From: CAZWSX01 sp964636985
Lineage (GTDB): Bacteria > Planctomycetota > Planctomycetia > Pirellulales > Pirellulaceae
NCBI GenBank assembly: GCA_964636985.1
Contig: CAZWSX010000034.1
Location: forward strand, 1 to 61,084
Length of the DNA: 61,084 nt
Direction: 5' to 3'
Positions 33,399 through 43,203 of this stretch are shown in pieces. Position 1 is the stretch's first letter. Every line of letters begins with the position of its first letter. The notes under the pieces are model-generated. The model was not told the DNA's origin. It worked only from the letters and a program-made list of their open reading frames with translations, and did no database searches. The translations under genes were made by a program, and so were the position numbers.

Positions 33399-36203
33399 TC
33401 AAAGCGGCGCTGGCGAAGGGGAAAGCGCCAAAGAGAGGTGCTGAAGTTCACGTTCGAGCAATTCCAGTGCGGCAGGAGCGAAGGAGCAATCGCCACTAGC
33501 TCCGATCTCCTCCAACCGCAAAGCGGCGGCACAGGTTGACTCCGCAGCGAGATATCCAGCCGCGCCCTTAAGCGCGTGGGCAGCCCGTTGCAGACGAGGC
33601 CCATCGTCAGCTGCAACGGCGGCGCGAATCTCATTCATTCTCGTCATCGAGTCCGTCAGAAACAATTCCACTACTTCCGCAAGAAACTCTTCGTCACCTT
33701 CAACCCGCTCCAGAGCAGCCTCGCGATTGAAGATACATTTGGATGGAGAGTTGACCGCGGTGGTGGGCTTAGCGGCGGCAGGTGATGAAGTCGTCACAGC
33801 GTTCTGAATAGCCCGCAATAGATCAGGAACCTGAATGGGTTTAGTAACATAGTCGTCCATGCCTGCAGCAAGACAGCGTTCGCGGTCACCCTTCATTGCA
33901 TGCGCCGTCATCGCGATGATCGGTAGATGCTTGCCGGTAGCAGCCTCTTCCAAGCGAATGGCGCGGGTCGCTTCAAAGCCATCCATTTCAGGCATTTGCA
34001 CATCCATCAGCACCAGATCGAAAGGTTCCCGGGCAAGCGCCTGAAGTGTCTCCTTGCCATTATTGGCCACCGTTGTTGAGTAGCCGTGCTTGTTCAAGAT
34101 TCGGACGGCCACTCGTTGGTTCACTGGATTGTCCTCGGCCAACAGAATTCGCACCGAAGGGGGCTCGATCGCAATTCTCGCAGGCGCTAGCAGAGCACCT
34201 GTTTGCGATGCGGAACTATGGGGCGCGGGCTCCACCATCGCGGCCTTGCCATGCAGGGCAGTGAGTACCGTCTGCTGCAATTCGCTCCCCTTGACTGGCT
34301 TTGTTAAGTAGGCCGACAAACCCAATTTCCGACAGCGCTGGACATCTCCCAATCCGTCGGCGGACGTGAGCATCACGATCACGGGGCGACTCAACGCCGA
34401 GTCTTGCCGTACCTTCTCGACGAGCATAAAGCCATCCATCTCCGGCATCATCGCGTCCACTATTATTAGCGGATAAGGTTGGCCCGCCGCTGCCGCGCGA
34501 TGCAACTGAAGGAGTGCTGCCGGTCCGCTATCCACCGTAGTGGGGATTGCGCCCCAATTGCCGAACGTACCTTCCAAAATGCGGCGATTGGTGGCATTGT
34601 CGTCCACAATTAGGACATCTAGTCCTACGAGGCTTTCAGGAGGCGCGGCTGTGCCAGGCAGGGAAACGGTAGTGGGAGTACCAAAACGGGCTTTGAACTG
34701 GAAAGTGCTTCCCACCCCAACAGTACTTTCGACTTGCAACTTTCCACCCATCAGTCCAGCCAACTGGTTGGAGATCGTTAGCCCTAGCCCGGTACCTCCG
34801 TACTTGCGAGTTGTTGAGCCGTCTGCCTGTGAGAAGGCCTCGAAGATCAAGTGTTGTTTGTCGGCTGCAATGCCAATGCCGGTGTCCGCAACAGCGAAGT
34901 GAACCACCATCTCCGTAGTGGATTCCACGAGCTTAGCGCTAAGAGTGATTTCGCCTCGCTCGGTGAATTTGACAGCGTTGCCCACGAGATTGAGCAGTAT
35001 TTGGCGGAGCCGTCCGGGATCTCCAACGACAACGCGGGGCAAGCTCGCATGAATATCGCAGACTAGTTCCAGGCCCTTGCGATGCGCGCGGAGGGCAACC
35101 GCCTTCAAGGTGTCTTCCATCAACTCATGCAGCGAAAACTCGATCGGATCCAATTCCAGCTTCCCAGCTTCGATTTTAGAGAAATCGAGGATGTCGTTGA
35201 TTACCGTCATCAGTGCCTCGGCCGACGATTTGACCATTTCCATCGAGTCTCGCTGCTCTGGAGACATCTCGGTGTCGAGAATCAATTCCGTGAGCCCCAG
35301 CACGCCATTCATCGGAGTGCGGACTTCGTGACTCATGTTCGCCAAAAACTCGCTCTTAGCCCGATTGGCAGCCTCCGCAGCATCCTTCGCGACCAAGAGA
35401 TCATGTTGGACGCGTTCCCGCTCTCGGATCTGTTGCTGAAGCTCGTGGGTGCGGCTCGCGACGCGATCCTCCAGTTCATCCTGCGAAGCTTTGAGCGCGC
35501 GGTCTGAAGCGTCGACATGCCCCAACATGTCGTTGAACGCACGATACAACGTGCCGATCTCATCCGACGAGCTGTTCTCGACTCGAACGGTGAAGTCACC
35601 GTGATGAGTAATGAATTCGGCGGTTTGTGTGAGTTTGAGGATTGGTCGCGAGATGGCTCGGGCGAGGAACCACCCCAGCGGCAGTGCCGCCCCGAGCGAA
35701 GCAGCGACAAAGATGAGCGAGGCCAATATCTGTTCTCGAGTTTGCTCCCAAAGATCGCGCATGTCCGCCCGCAGATAAAGCTTGCCAACCCGCTGACCCT
35801 GTTCGACGATTTCTTGTACGTACTCCAACTCGCCGGCAGGATTGACGCCATCACCGGAATGCGACGGCGCGCGTGAAGGTCCGGAAGCTGCGCTAGATGC
35901 CGCGTATTCTGCCAGGATCGAACCATCCTCGGCATACAACGTCGCGGCAGCGATACCAGATTGATGGGCTAAGGGCGCCAGGAGTTGTTCGCCTGCCTCT
36001 GCATCGCCGATCAAGAGCGCCGCGGCAGAATTGAAGCCCACGATCTCAGCTTGGGCTTGCAATTGCCGGCGTTTGGCCTGATGAACCGTGCGAAGGCCTG
36101 TCCAAATGAAGCCCACGCAAGCCGTTACGAGCGCGATTGCTACGGAGAAGGTCACTAGCAGCAGCAGACGCGACTGAAGTGAGTTGAACGGAAGGCGAGT
36201 CAT
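33399..36203 (-). CDS. Hybrid sensor histidine kinase (HAMP-HisKA-HATPase-REC-REC-HPt)
   Basis: 934 residues. Order: membrane segment (about 12-34), periplasmic sensor domain (about 35-145, CHASE8-like in style), second membrane segment (about 158-180), HAMP (about 180-235), coiled coil, HisKA with phosphorylatable His in FLANMSHEVRTPMNG (about 290), HATPase, receiver 1 (VDAMMPEMDG), receiver 2 (LMDVQMPEMDG), and C-terminal HPt with AHALKGAAG. A complete four-step phosphorelay in one protein. The start overlaps the YfiR-like gene stop by 4 bp, and a TonB receptor lies upstream, so the three are likely co-expressed in envelope or ligand sensing. Confidence 0.93.
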   Translation of the reverse strand: MTRLPFNSLQSRLLLLVTFSVAIALVTACVGFIWTGLRTVHQAKRRQLQAQAEIVGFNSAAALLIGDAEAGEQLLAPLAHQSGIAAATLYAEDGSILAEYAASSAASGPSRAPSHSGDGVNPAGELEYVQEIVEQGQRVGKLYLRADMRDLWEQTREQILASLIFVAASLGAALPLGWFLARAISRPILKLTQTAEFITHHGDFTVRVENSSSDEIGTLYRAFNDMLGHVDASDRALKASQDELEDRVASRTHELQQQIRERERVQHDLLVAKDAAEAANRAKSEFLANMSHEVRTPMNGVLGLTELILDTEMSPEQRDSMEMVKSSAEALMTVINDILDFSKIEAGKLELDPIEFSLHELMEDTLKAVALRAHRKGLELVCDIHASLPRVVVGDPGRLRQILLNLVGNAVKFTERGEITLSAKLVESTTEMVVHFAVADTGIGIAADKQHLIFEAFSQADGSTTRKYGGTGLGLTISNQLAGLMGGKLQVESTVGVGSTFQFKARFGTPTTVSLPGTAAPPESLVGLDVLIVDDNATNRRILEGTFGNWGAIPTTVDSGPAALLQLHRAAAAGQPYPLIIVDAMMPEMDGFMLVEKVRQDSALSRPVIVMLTSADGLGDVQRCRKLGLSAYLTKPVKGSELQQTVLTALHGKAAMVEPAPHSSASQTGALLAPARIAIEPPSVRILLAEDNPVNQRVAVRILNKHGYSTTVANNGKETLQALAREPFDLVLMDVQMPEMDGFEATRAIRLEEAATGKHLPIIAMTAHAMKGDRERCLAAGMDDYVTKPIQVPDLLRAIQNAVTTSSPAAAKPTTAVNSPSKCIFNREAALERVEGDEEFLAEVVELFLTDSMTRMNEIRAAVAADDGPRLQRAAHALKGAAGYLAAESTCAAALRLEEIGASGDCSFAPAALELLERELQHLSLALSPSPAPL

Positions 36204-36859
36204 TGGCGCAGCTCTCGGGTGGGCGATGGCGATTGAGTAGGTGACGCGGGACGCTTGGCCAATTTGAGCAAGCGGGGGTCAATTTGGAGTCGGTGCGCCT
36301 TAGCCGCGTCGGCATTCAACAGAAACTTCACCGCCCCTTGCTCGATCAAGAAAACAATCATGCCTGCTCCGCCCTCCCTCTCCGGGGTCCGCTCGCTAAC
36401 CAACAATACCGGTTGCTGGGCCAGTTTGCGCACCATCGCCTGCTCTGCCTCAGGCGGAGCGGCATTGGTCACATACAGCAGGTGGCAGCGTCCAACGTCT
36501 TCCGCAGTTTGGAAATTGCGAATTTCTATTTTCCGTCCCTGGATCTTCTTGCTTTCGGCCATTCGGGCAAGGTATTCAGGAAAGGGTTTAGTACCAAGCA
36601 AACCGATGATGAATGGGCCGCCATCGGGCGGATCAAATGCTTCGGCGGGCCAAGTCGTCAACAGGCCAAAGCTATACAGGAGCGCATACTTGACTTGGCA
36701 TTCTTTTTCGGGAAGCAAGACTTCGGTTTCTTGACCAGTCACGCTGTCCGGCAATACCGCAGCCCATGCGCACCCCATGGCACAGAAGGTCTCGCGCAGC
36801 ATTCTGCGTCGCGTCCACGGCGCGTGGTTGTGATCGAGTTGTCGCGAAGTCCAATTCAT
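36200..36859 (-). CDS. YfiR/DUF4154-like exported protein
   Basis: 219 residues. Twin-arginine-like or Sec signal (TRRRMLRETFCAMGCAWAAVL, about 15-36) followed by a DUF4154/YfiR-type domain: VKYALLYSFGLLTTWPAEAF, IIGLLGTKPFPEYL, CHLLYVTNAA and a VLLVSERTPEREGGAGMIVF block. YfiR is a periplasmic repressor of a membrane diguanylate cyclase in Pseudomonas. Homologues often stand between a TonB-dependent receptor and a hybrid kinase, as here. Likely relays an outer-membrane or periplasmic signal to the kinase (inference). Confidence 0.82.
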   Translation of the reverse strand: MNWTSRQLDHNHAPWTRRRMLRETFCAMGCAWAAVLPDSVTGQETEVLLPEKECQVKYALLYSFGLLTTWPAEAFDPPDGGPFIIGLLGTKPFPEYLARMAESKKIQGRKIEIRNFQTAEDVGRCHLLYVTNAAPPEAEQAMVRKLAQQPVLLVSERTPEREGGAGMIVFLIEQGAVKFLLNADAAKAHRLQIDPRLLKLAKRPASPTQSPSPTRELRQ

Positions 36860-36864
36860 GTATG

Positions 36865-38982
36865 TCAGCGACGAATCGTAAGACCGCCATATACTTCGCT
36901 AGGCACGCCGGTTGTTATGCTCGCAAGCGGGCCGCCAAATTCATGGTGCCCACCATCGAATAATCCACGACCAACGACGAACAATTCGACGTTGGGTCCC
37001 CGATGCCAAGCCAAGCGCACGTCTCCTACGAGATAAGCCGGGACATTTCCCGCAGGGAGGTTGTCCACGTAGCGGCCGATCAAATCCAGATCCACGTTGT
37101 TGGAAAGCGTATGAGATGACTGCAAATAGAACTGGTTGACCGGCGACAGCCCCTCCGCCTCGTTGGCCGAACCGAGAAATTCTATTTGCAGAAAACTGTA
37201 GGCGCCGCGCAATCGCCATCGTTCCGAGATGTCCAAGTTCGAGCCCAATTCGAACCCATAGGATTGGGCACGTTGGGTGTTGGCGAGCACAAGCGGAATC
37301 ACCGCTCCGAAGGGAGCCAATTCCGGCGTGCCTGGCGGCAAGAGCCCGATCAGGTTGTTGTATTGGTTGAAGAACAAGGCCAAGTCCCATGAGAATGGGT
37401 CGACGGGTTGCGCGCGGTAACCGCATTCCCACGCCAGGAGTTCCTCCGAGACCAGAGAATTGTTACCGCGATACTGCGGAAATATCGGCGCGGGAAACGG
37501 GGGTGGAAGGGCGACGAGGATAGTCTCTTCCGCCCTGGAAGGAATACGCACGGCGCGCGAAACCGAGGCCCACGCAGATCGCCGTTCGTCGGGCGTAAAT
37601 AGCAGTCGGGCCGTGGGTTGGTATTCGAAGTGCGTATAAGTGTTATGCAGGAGTTTACATCCAAGGATCGCCGACCACCGTTCAGGAACTAGCTGAATTT
37701 CGTCCTGCAAAAAGCAGCTTGCTATCTGAACCGTTTGCCGAGGGTCGGTAAATCCGATCGGAAAGCCAGGAGCGATGTCCCGATCCATGGTGATTCGGTA
37801 GCCCGCGCCCCACACGATCTTATGCGTATCACCAAGCGGAAACCGATCTTGGAAGTCGAGGTCGATGGTGTGCCGTTCATCGACGAAGTTGGCGCGGTTT
37901 CGGTCGTCGATCACAGTATGGTCATAGTAGGTCTGAAATTGCCATTCCCGCTCGTCATCAATCGTATGCGTCCACCGACTCAGCACATTGGCACCGCTGT
38001 AAAACTTGTCGACTTGGGTCAGTTGGGAAAAGGGAAACGTTGTTACTGGCAGCACTTCTTGCAAGCCGACTGCAGTTCGATAAGTGTCGCCCTGGAATGT
38101 AACGTGGTCGGTGCCGGTGCGTCCGGGATCCCAATCGATGCGGAAGCCCCCTCGGCCCGCCCGCCAGTCGTCGAACGGCTCGCCGAAGGAAGGCACACCA
38201 GGGCCCCGCTCAAACCACTTGCCATAGACGCGGTAATCGGCGTCCGCGCTGATCTGGCCTCCATAGCGGGCATTCACGAAACCGCGCTCATAAGTGCCGC
38301 CGCCCACCTGGGCGTAGGCACCCCGTGTTTCACTGGCATTTTTGGTGATGATGTTGATAATGCCGTTGACCGCATTGGCGCCCCAGACCGAGGCCCCAGG
38401 CCCTCGGATTACTTCAATTCTTTCGACATCTTCCAGCAGCACGTCCTGCGCCGGCCAAATCACGCCCGCAAAAATCGGTGTATATACTGACCGGCCATCG
38501 ATCTGCACCAAAAGCTTGTTGGCGTACTGGCCATTGAAACCGCGGATAGAAACGGCCCACTCGTTCGAGTTGATCTTCGCGACGTTAACACCCGGTGCCA
38601 TTCGGAGCACTTCCGGAATGGACATTGCGCCCGACCGGCGAATCATTTCGTTGGTGATCACAAAGACCGCGGCTGGCGACTTACCGACCGTGCTGGGAGT
38701 GCGTGAGACTGTGCTGACCTCGGCGTTGAGCGAACCCGCCGACGCCGCATGCGAGACCTTCACCTCGGTCAGCTTGGAGACGTCCTGCTCGGCGAGTTTC
38801 AACATAGAGTCAAAGTCGTCCCCCTTCGGGGAATCCGCGGGAGCCGAATCGGCGGATGCGACCGACGGCGATTCCTCTGCTGAGACGGAAAGAGACGCGA
38901 CAAGCGATAGGGAGCAGACGAACAGGCTTATGGAGAAGCGACGCATCCCCGAGGTAGCGGTGCGGACCGGATCATTCGTCAC
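36865..38982 (-). CDS. TonB-dependent outer-membrane receptor
   Basis: 705 residues from GTG 38982 with GAGGTGGGG upstream; an ATG 12 codons later is an alternative start. Signal peptide (FSISLFVCSLSLVASLSVSA), a spacer, then the plug domain (about 85-210): VFVITNEMIRRSGAMSIPEVL, SIRGFNGQYANKLLVQIDGR, IEVIRGPGASVWGANAVNGI. The rest is beta-barrel, and the C-terminus reads VYGGLTIRR. It belongs to a ligand-gated porin family; the ligand is unknown. It forms an operon with the YfiR-like protein and hybrid kinase downstream and is divergent from the diguanylate cyclase. Confidence 0.92.
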   Translation of the reverse strand: MTNDPVRTATSGMRRFSISLFVCSLSLVASLSVSAEESPSVASADSAPADSPKGDDFDSMLKLAEQDVSKLTEVKVSHAASAGSLNAEVSTVSRTPSTVGKSPAAVFVITNEMIRRSGAMSIPEVLRMAPGVNVAKINSNEWAVSIRGFNGQYANKLLVQIDGRSVYTPIFAGVIWPAQDVLLEDVERIEVIRGPGASVWGANAVNGIINIITKNASETRGAYAQVGGGTYERGFVNARYGGQISADADYRVYGKWFERGPGVPSFGEPFDDWRAGRGGFRIDWDPGRTGTDHVTFQGDTYRTAVGLQEVLPVTTFPFSQLTQVDKFYSGANVLSRWTHTIDDEREWQFQTYYDHTVIDDRNRANFVDERHTIDLDFQDRFPLGDTHKIVWGAGYRITMDRDIAPGFPIGFTDPRQTVQIASCFLQDEIQLVPERWSAILGCKLLHNTYTHFEYQPTARLLFTPDERRSAWASVSRAVRIPSRAEETILVALPPPFPAPIFPQYRGNNSLVSEELLAWECGYRAQPVDPFSWDLALFFNQYNNLIGLLPPGTPELAPFGAVIPLVLANTQRAQSYGFELGSNLDISERWRLRGAYSFLQIEFLGSANEAEGLSPVNQFYLQSSHTLSNNVDLDLIGRYVDNLPAGNVPAYLVGDVRLAWHRGPNVELFVVGRGLFDGGHHEFGGPLASITTGVPSEVYGGLTIRR

Positions 38983-39242
38983 AACCCCACCTCAGCGAAC
39001 GTGAAAACGAGGGGAGGTGAATCGCTCATCCCTCCGCCCCCCCACCAGAGCGTCGCGATCACTGTTACTACCGGAATATCGCGAATTCTTATTTCTTCGG
39101 TCGTTCTGCACTAGCATCTATACGTCATATGGCTGGGATCGGACTTTTCTCCATCGGCTGACGGCTTTTCGCCAGGCGCACAGGGTGACGTAAGTTCGAG
39201 GAGGCGAGGCAAGACTTGCGCCGCCCTGAACTGAGGACGTCT

Positions 39243-40202
39243 ATGAGAGTGCTGGTTGCTGACGACGAGCCGGTTTCCCGCCGTATGCTGGAGCGCTCGC
39301 TGCGCCGTTGGGGCTATGAAGTCGTCGTCGCCGACGATGGATTTCAGGCGCTCGAGGTTCTGGATCAACCCAATCCGCCCAAACTGCTCGTGCTGGATTG
39401 GCTGATGCCCGGCAAGGATGGAGTAGAGTTGTGCCGCGACATCCGTAAGCGGTGCGGGGAAGACTACAGCTACGTCCTTTTGTTGACATCGAAGCGCGCC
39501 CAGAACGATGTCATTGAAGGGCTGGAGAGCGGCGCGGACGACTATCTAACTAAGCCGTTCGATCCTCAAGAACTGCAGGTTCGGCTTCGTACAGGTCAAC
39601 GCATCATTAACTTGATGGATCAACTTGTCGCCGCCCGCGAAGCTCTTCGGGAAATGGCGATGCGCGATGCACTAACCGGGTTGTGGAACCGCGCCGCGAT
39701 CGTCGAATCACTCGAAGTTGAACTGAGACGGTCGCGACGCGAGGGGACGTCTGTCGGAATCCTGATGGTCGACATAGACCATTTCAAGTCGATAAATGAC
39801 ACCTTCGGTCACCCAGCCGGCGATGCGGTCCTGCGAGCGGTGGCGCAGTCCATGAAAGACGTAGTTCGCGCATATGACTTGGTTGGTCGCTACGGTGGTG
39901 AAGAATTCCTGATTGTCTTACCCGGCTGCAACGAGTTGACCGCCGCCAGCCAGGCCGAGCGAATTAGGAAGGCCCTCAGCCATCTGACTGTGAACACCGA
40001 ACGAGGTGATGTGAAGTGTACCGCAAGTTTCGGCCTCGCGGTCGTTGACGGCAGTTCGGAGTTGGTGAGCGACCGTCTAATTAAGGCCGCAGACGAGGCT
40101 CTTTATTCCGCCAAACACGGAGGGCGAAATTGCGTGGTGCTTGCTCAACCCGGTCAGAGCTCACTCGACATCCCCAATTCACTCGTGCGTTGCGAGGCCT
40201 AG
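39243..40202 (+). CDS. Response regulator diguanylate cyclase (REC-GGDEF)
   Basis: 319 residues from ATG 39243 (GAGG 7 nt upstream). Receiver domain with phospho-acceptor Asp52 (LVLDWLMPGKDG) and Lys in LTKPFDP, followed by a linker helix and a GGDEF domain with RYGGEEF, MVDIDHFKSINDTFGH and an intact RxxD inhibitory site (RAYD) five residues before GGEEF. It should make c-di-GMP with product inhibition. It is divergent from the TonB/YfiR/kinase operon, whose kinase could be its phosphodonor. The 260-bp intergenic region contains no clear sigma-54 site. Confidence 0.93.
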   Translation: MRVLVADDEPVSRRMLERSLRRWGYEVVVADDGFQALEVLDQPNPPKLLVLDWLMPGKDGVELCRDIRKRCGEDYSYVLLLTSKRAQNDVIEGLESGADDYLTKPFDPQELQVRLRTGQRIINLMDQLVAAREALREMAMRDALTGLWNRAAIVESLEVELRRSRREGTSVGILMVDIDHFKSINDTFGHPAGDAVLRAVAQSMKDVVRAYDLVGRYGGEEFLIVLPGCNELTAASQAERIRKALSHLTVNTERGDVKCTASFGLAVVDGSSELVSDRLIKAADEALYSAKHGGRNCVVLAQPGQSSLDIPNSLVRCEA

Positions 40203-40319
40203 TCTTGGCCCACGGCATAGCGAGACGATTGGCTATTCCAACGTTCCGCATGTCGTTTTTGGGCAAATCGCAAGTTTCTCAATCCCATCCAACATGGCCG
40301 CCAATCTCAGATAAGCACC

Positions 40320-42425
40320 ATGACCGCGACTAGTTCAATTCTGCCAGCGTATAACGCGCCGATGAAACTTCCAGTAGCCTCGGGGCTGTGTTCAGCGGCG
40401 ACTTGTGAACAGCAGTTCGGTGAATCGCAGGCCTACTTTGCGGCGCTCCTGCAATCATCGATTGATGCCATCGTGATCATTGATGAACGGGGTTGCGTCG
40501 TGGAGTTCAACCCGGCCGCTGAGTCGATGTTCGGACATGCGCGGGACCATGCCATTGGCCGCAAGCTATCGGAATTGGTGATTCCGGCCGCTTTGCGTGA
40601 ACGACATGAGACCGGCTTCCGCCGCTATGTGGAAACCGACTCGTCTCCAATCGTCGGCCAGTGCATCGAAATGCCAGCAGTACGGGCCGACGGCACAGAG
40701 TTTCCCGTCGAACTATCGGTAATGGGATCTACCCAGGGAGGACGACGACTCTTCACGGCATTCATTCGCGACCTGACGAAACGCAAGCTGGCGGCCTTAA
40801 ATCATGAACGCTTGAACGTTATCGTCGAGGCGTCGGAGGACGCTGTCATCAGCCAGGATTTAGAAGGAACCATTCTTACCTGGAATAGGGCCGCTGAGCG
40901 ACTGTTTGGTTATTCGGCCCAAGAGACAATCGGCCGATCGATAGCCTTCATCGTGCCGCTCAGCCATCAACAGGAACTGGCGAATAACCTAGTGCGTATC
41001 CGAAGAGGAGAGCGCATCAGAGACCTTGAGACCGTTCGGCTGCACAAAGACGGTCATCAATTCGACGTGTCTCTTAGAATTTCGCCAATCCGAGATGGAC
41101 AGGGTCACGTCATCGGCGTCTCAAAAATTGCCAAAAGCATTACCGAACGAAAGTGGCTCGAAACTCGCCTGCGACTCGAACAACGTGCTCTGGAGCAGGT
41201 GGCCGAAGGAATTTTCTTTACCGATCCAACTTTACCGGACAACCCGGTTGTGTACGTCAATCCAGCGTTCGAGCGGATCACCGGGTACAAGTCTGTCGAC
41301 ATTCAGGGCCGGAATTGGGAAATTTTGAACGGTCCGAATGAAGATCACCTGATGCTGAAGCGAATCCAGCAAGCCATCCAAAATAGTGAACCATGCACGG
41401 CGGAACTCCTGAACTATCGCGCTAGCGGTGAAACATTCTGGGGTTCGCTCTCGATCACCCCACTATTCGATTTTGCCGGGCGAGTGACGCACTTCGTCGG
41501 CGTACTATCGGACATCACGCGCCGCCGGGCGCTCGAGGAGCAGTTGCGACAATCGCAAAAGATGGATGCCTTGGGTCGCTTAGCCGGAGGCATTGCGCAT
41601 GACTTCAATAACATCCTTACTGTAATCCTGGGAAACACAGAATTAGCATTGGACGAACTGCCTTCCGACAACCGCCGGCTCACGGACTTAATTCACGAAG
41701 TCGGCGAAGCCGCTCGTCGTGCCGCTGAATTGACCAAGCAAGTTCTGGTTTTCAGTCGCAAGCAGGCCGTTGAGCCAAAGTGCCTATCGCTAAATAGGAT
41801 TATTACCAGCCTCGACAAGCTGCTCGGCAGGCTAATCGGCGCAGATGTAGAGCTAGCCATCAAACTGAGTTCCAACTTGGGGTGGATTAAGGCCGATGCC
41901 GGACAACTTGAACAGGTATTGATGAATCTTGCGGTAAATGCGCGGGACGCGATGCCCAATGGCGGAACGCTCATCATTGAAACGACCAACTTGGACTTCA
42001 ACTACGGGCTTACCGCAGCGTTCCCGGAATTGCCTCCAGGGTCCTATGTGAAGTTGTCAGTGACGGATTCTGGATGTGGCATGTCCGCCGACGTCTTGTC
42101 CCGAGTATTCGAGCCGTTCTTCACGACAAAGCTGCCGGGGCAAGGCACGGGAATGGGTCTGGCGACCGTCTTCGGAATTGTCAAACAAAGCGGCGGTCAT
42201 GACTTGCTTATCACCGACGTCATTATGCCCTCCACGAATGGCCGCGAACTTGCCGACGAATTGCGAAAGTCCGAGTCTCAATGCAAGACGTTGTTCATTT
42301 CCGGCTATGCACTGGATGGGCTTGTCAAACGTGGGATACTTCCGGTCGGCGCACCTTTCCTGCAAAAACCATTTGATCAATCGGCCCTCACCAGCAAGGT
42401 TCGGAAATTGCTGGACTCCACCTAG
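40320..42425 (+). CDS. PAS-PAS-PAS histidine kinase fused to a truncated receiver
   Basis: 701 residues; start at ATG 40320 is weakly supported and ATG 40362 is possible. Three PAS domains (about 30-150, 155-275, 285-400), HisKA with LGRLAGGIAHDFNNILTVIL, and HATPase with NLAVNARDAMPNGG and GQGTGMGLATVFGIV. Directly after GIVKQSGGH the sequence jumps at nucleotide 42200 into the middle of a receiver domain (DLLITDVIMPSTNGRELADE). The end of the ATPase domain, the linker and the first half of the receiver with its acidic pair are missing. Compared with typical relatives roughly 60-80 residues are lost in frame. The kinase is soluble and probably impaired in the receiver step. Confidence 0.85.
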   Translation: MTATSSILPAYNAPMKLPVASGLCSAATCEQQFGESQAYFAALLQSSIDAIVIIDERGCVVEFNPAAESMFGHARDHAIGRKLSELVIPAALRERHETGFRRYVETDSSPIVGQCIEMPAVRADGTEFPVELSVMGSTQGGRRLFTAFIRDLTKRKLAALNHERLNVIVEASEDAVISQDLEGTILTWNRAAERLFGYSAQETIGRSIAFIVPLSHQQELANNLVRIRRGERIRDLETVRLHKDGHQFDVSLRISPIRDGQGHVIGVSKIAKSITERKWLETRLRLEQRALEQVAEGIFFTDPTLPDNPVVYVNPAFERITGYKSVDIQGRNWEILNGPNEDHLMLKRIQQAIQNSEPCTAELLNYRASGETFWGSLSITPLFDFAGRVTHFVGVLSDITRRRALEEQLRQSQKMDALGRLAGGIAHDFNNILTVILGNTELALDELPSDNRRLTDLIHEVGEAARRAAELTKQVLVFSRKQAVEPKCLSLNRIITSLDKLLGRLIGADVELAIKLSSNLGWIKADAGQLEQVLMNLAVNARDAMPNGGTLIIETTNLDFNYGLTAAFPELPPGSYVKLSVTDSGCGMSADVLSRVFEPFFTTKLPGQGTGMGLATVFGIVKQSGGHDLLITDVIMPSTNGRELADELRKSESQCKTLFISGYALDGLVKRGILPVGAPFLQKPFDQSALTSKVRKLLDST

Positions 42426-42573
42426 TCGATACCTGATCCCATTGGAGGATCTTCTGTTGCCGGGCCAGAGACGGTCTCCGAGAGCGAAGGCACTCCTAAT
42501 TCTCCGTTCCCTACGCACGATGTCGCCATCTGTCCTTGAAGACTTGGAACCGGGTTGCTTCTAAGGTCCCAAC

Positions 42574-43203
42574 ATGAGAATCCTGATCGCGGAGGACGAT
42601 AACGTCTCGTGCAAGGTCCTCGAGCGCGCGCTCAAGAGTTGGGGATACGAGGTAATCGTCACCTGTGACGGCGCGGCAGCTTGGGAATTGCTGCAGCGGG
42701 ACGATGCTCCGGATCTCGCCATTCTGGACTGGATGATGCCGCATCTGGATGGTGTGGAGGTATGCCGCCGAGTGCGATCGTTGGCACGTGCCTGTCCTAC
42801 TTACCTGATTCTGCTGACGGCCAAACAGCAGAAAGAGGACCTCGTTACGGGACTGGAGGCCGGCGCAAACGACTACGTGACGAAGCCTTTCGAGCGTCGC
42901 GAGTTACAGGCTCGGATTCGAGTGGCCGAGCGCGTTACAAGTCTGCAACGGGACTTAGCGCAGCGAGTTCGCGAACTGTCGGAGGCTTTGGCGCAAGTTA
43001 GGCACCTTCGCACCATGCTGCCGATCTGTTCCTACTGCCGCAATGTACGCGACGACAAGAATTACTGGCAAAGTGTCGAAGCCTATCTTGCAGAAAACGC
43101 CGATGTCCTTTTCAGCCACGGCATTTGCCCTGATTGCTATAACAACATCGCTCCTCCCCAGATGGAGGCAACGGGCGCCGTCGTTGACGACACCAAACAA
43201 TGA
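42574..43203 (+). CDS. Response regulator with C-terminal cysteine-rich module
   Basis: 209 residues. Receiver domain with Asp52 (AILDWMMPHLDG) and VTKPFERREL, a coiled-coil helix (about 120-145), and a short C-terminal module with LPICSYCRNVRDDKNYW and HGICPDCY, i.e. two Cys-X2-Cys pairs that may bind zinc or iron. This module recurs in orphan response regulators that lack a DNA-binding or enzymatic output. It is very similar in its receiver to the diguanylate cyclase at 39243, suggesting duplication. It lies 148 bp after the PAS kinase gene. Confidence 0.88.
   Translation: MRILIAEDDNVSCKVLERALKSWGYEVIVTCDGAAAWELLQRDDAPDLAILDWMMPHLDGVEVCRRVRSLARACPTYLILLTAKQQKEDLVTGLEAGANDYVTKPFERRELQARIRVAERVTSLQRDLAQRVRELSEALAQVRHLRTMLPICSYCRNVRDDKNYWQSVEAYLAENADVLFSHGICPDCYNNIAPPQMEATGAVVDDTKQ

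Noticed and set aside
32961..33539. 192-residue plus-strand open frame
   Set aside because: Overlaps the 3' end of the hybrid kinase gene in antisense and lacks any recognisable sequence.
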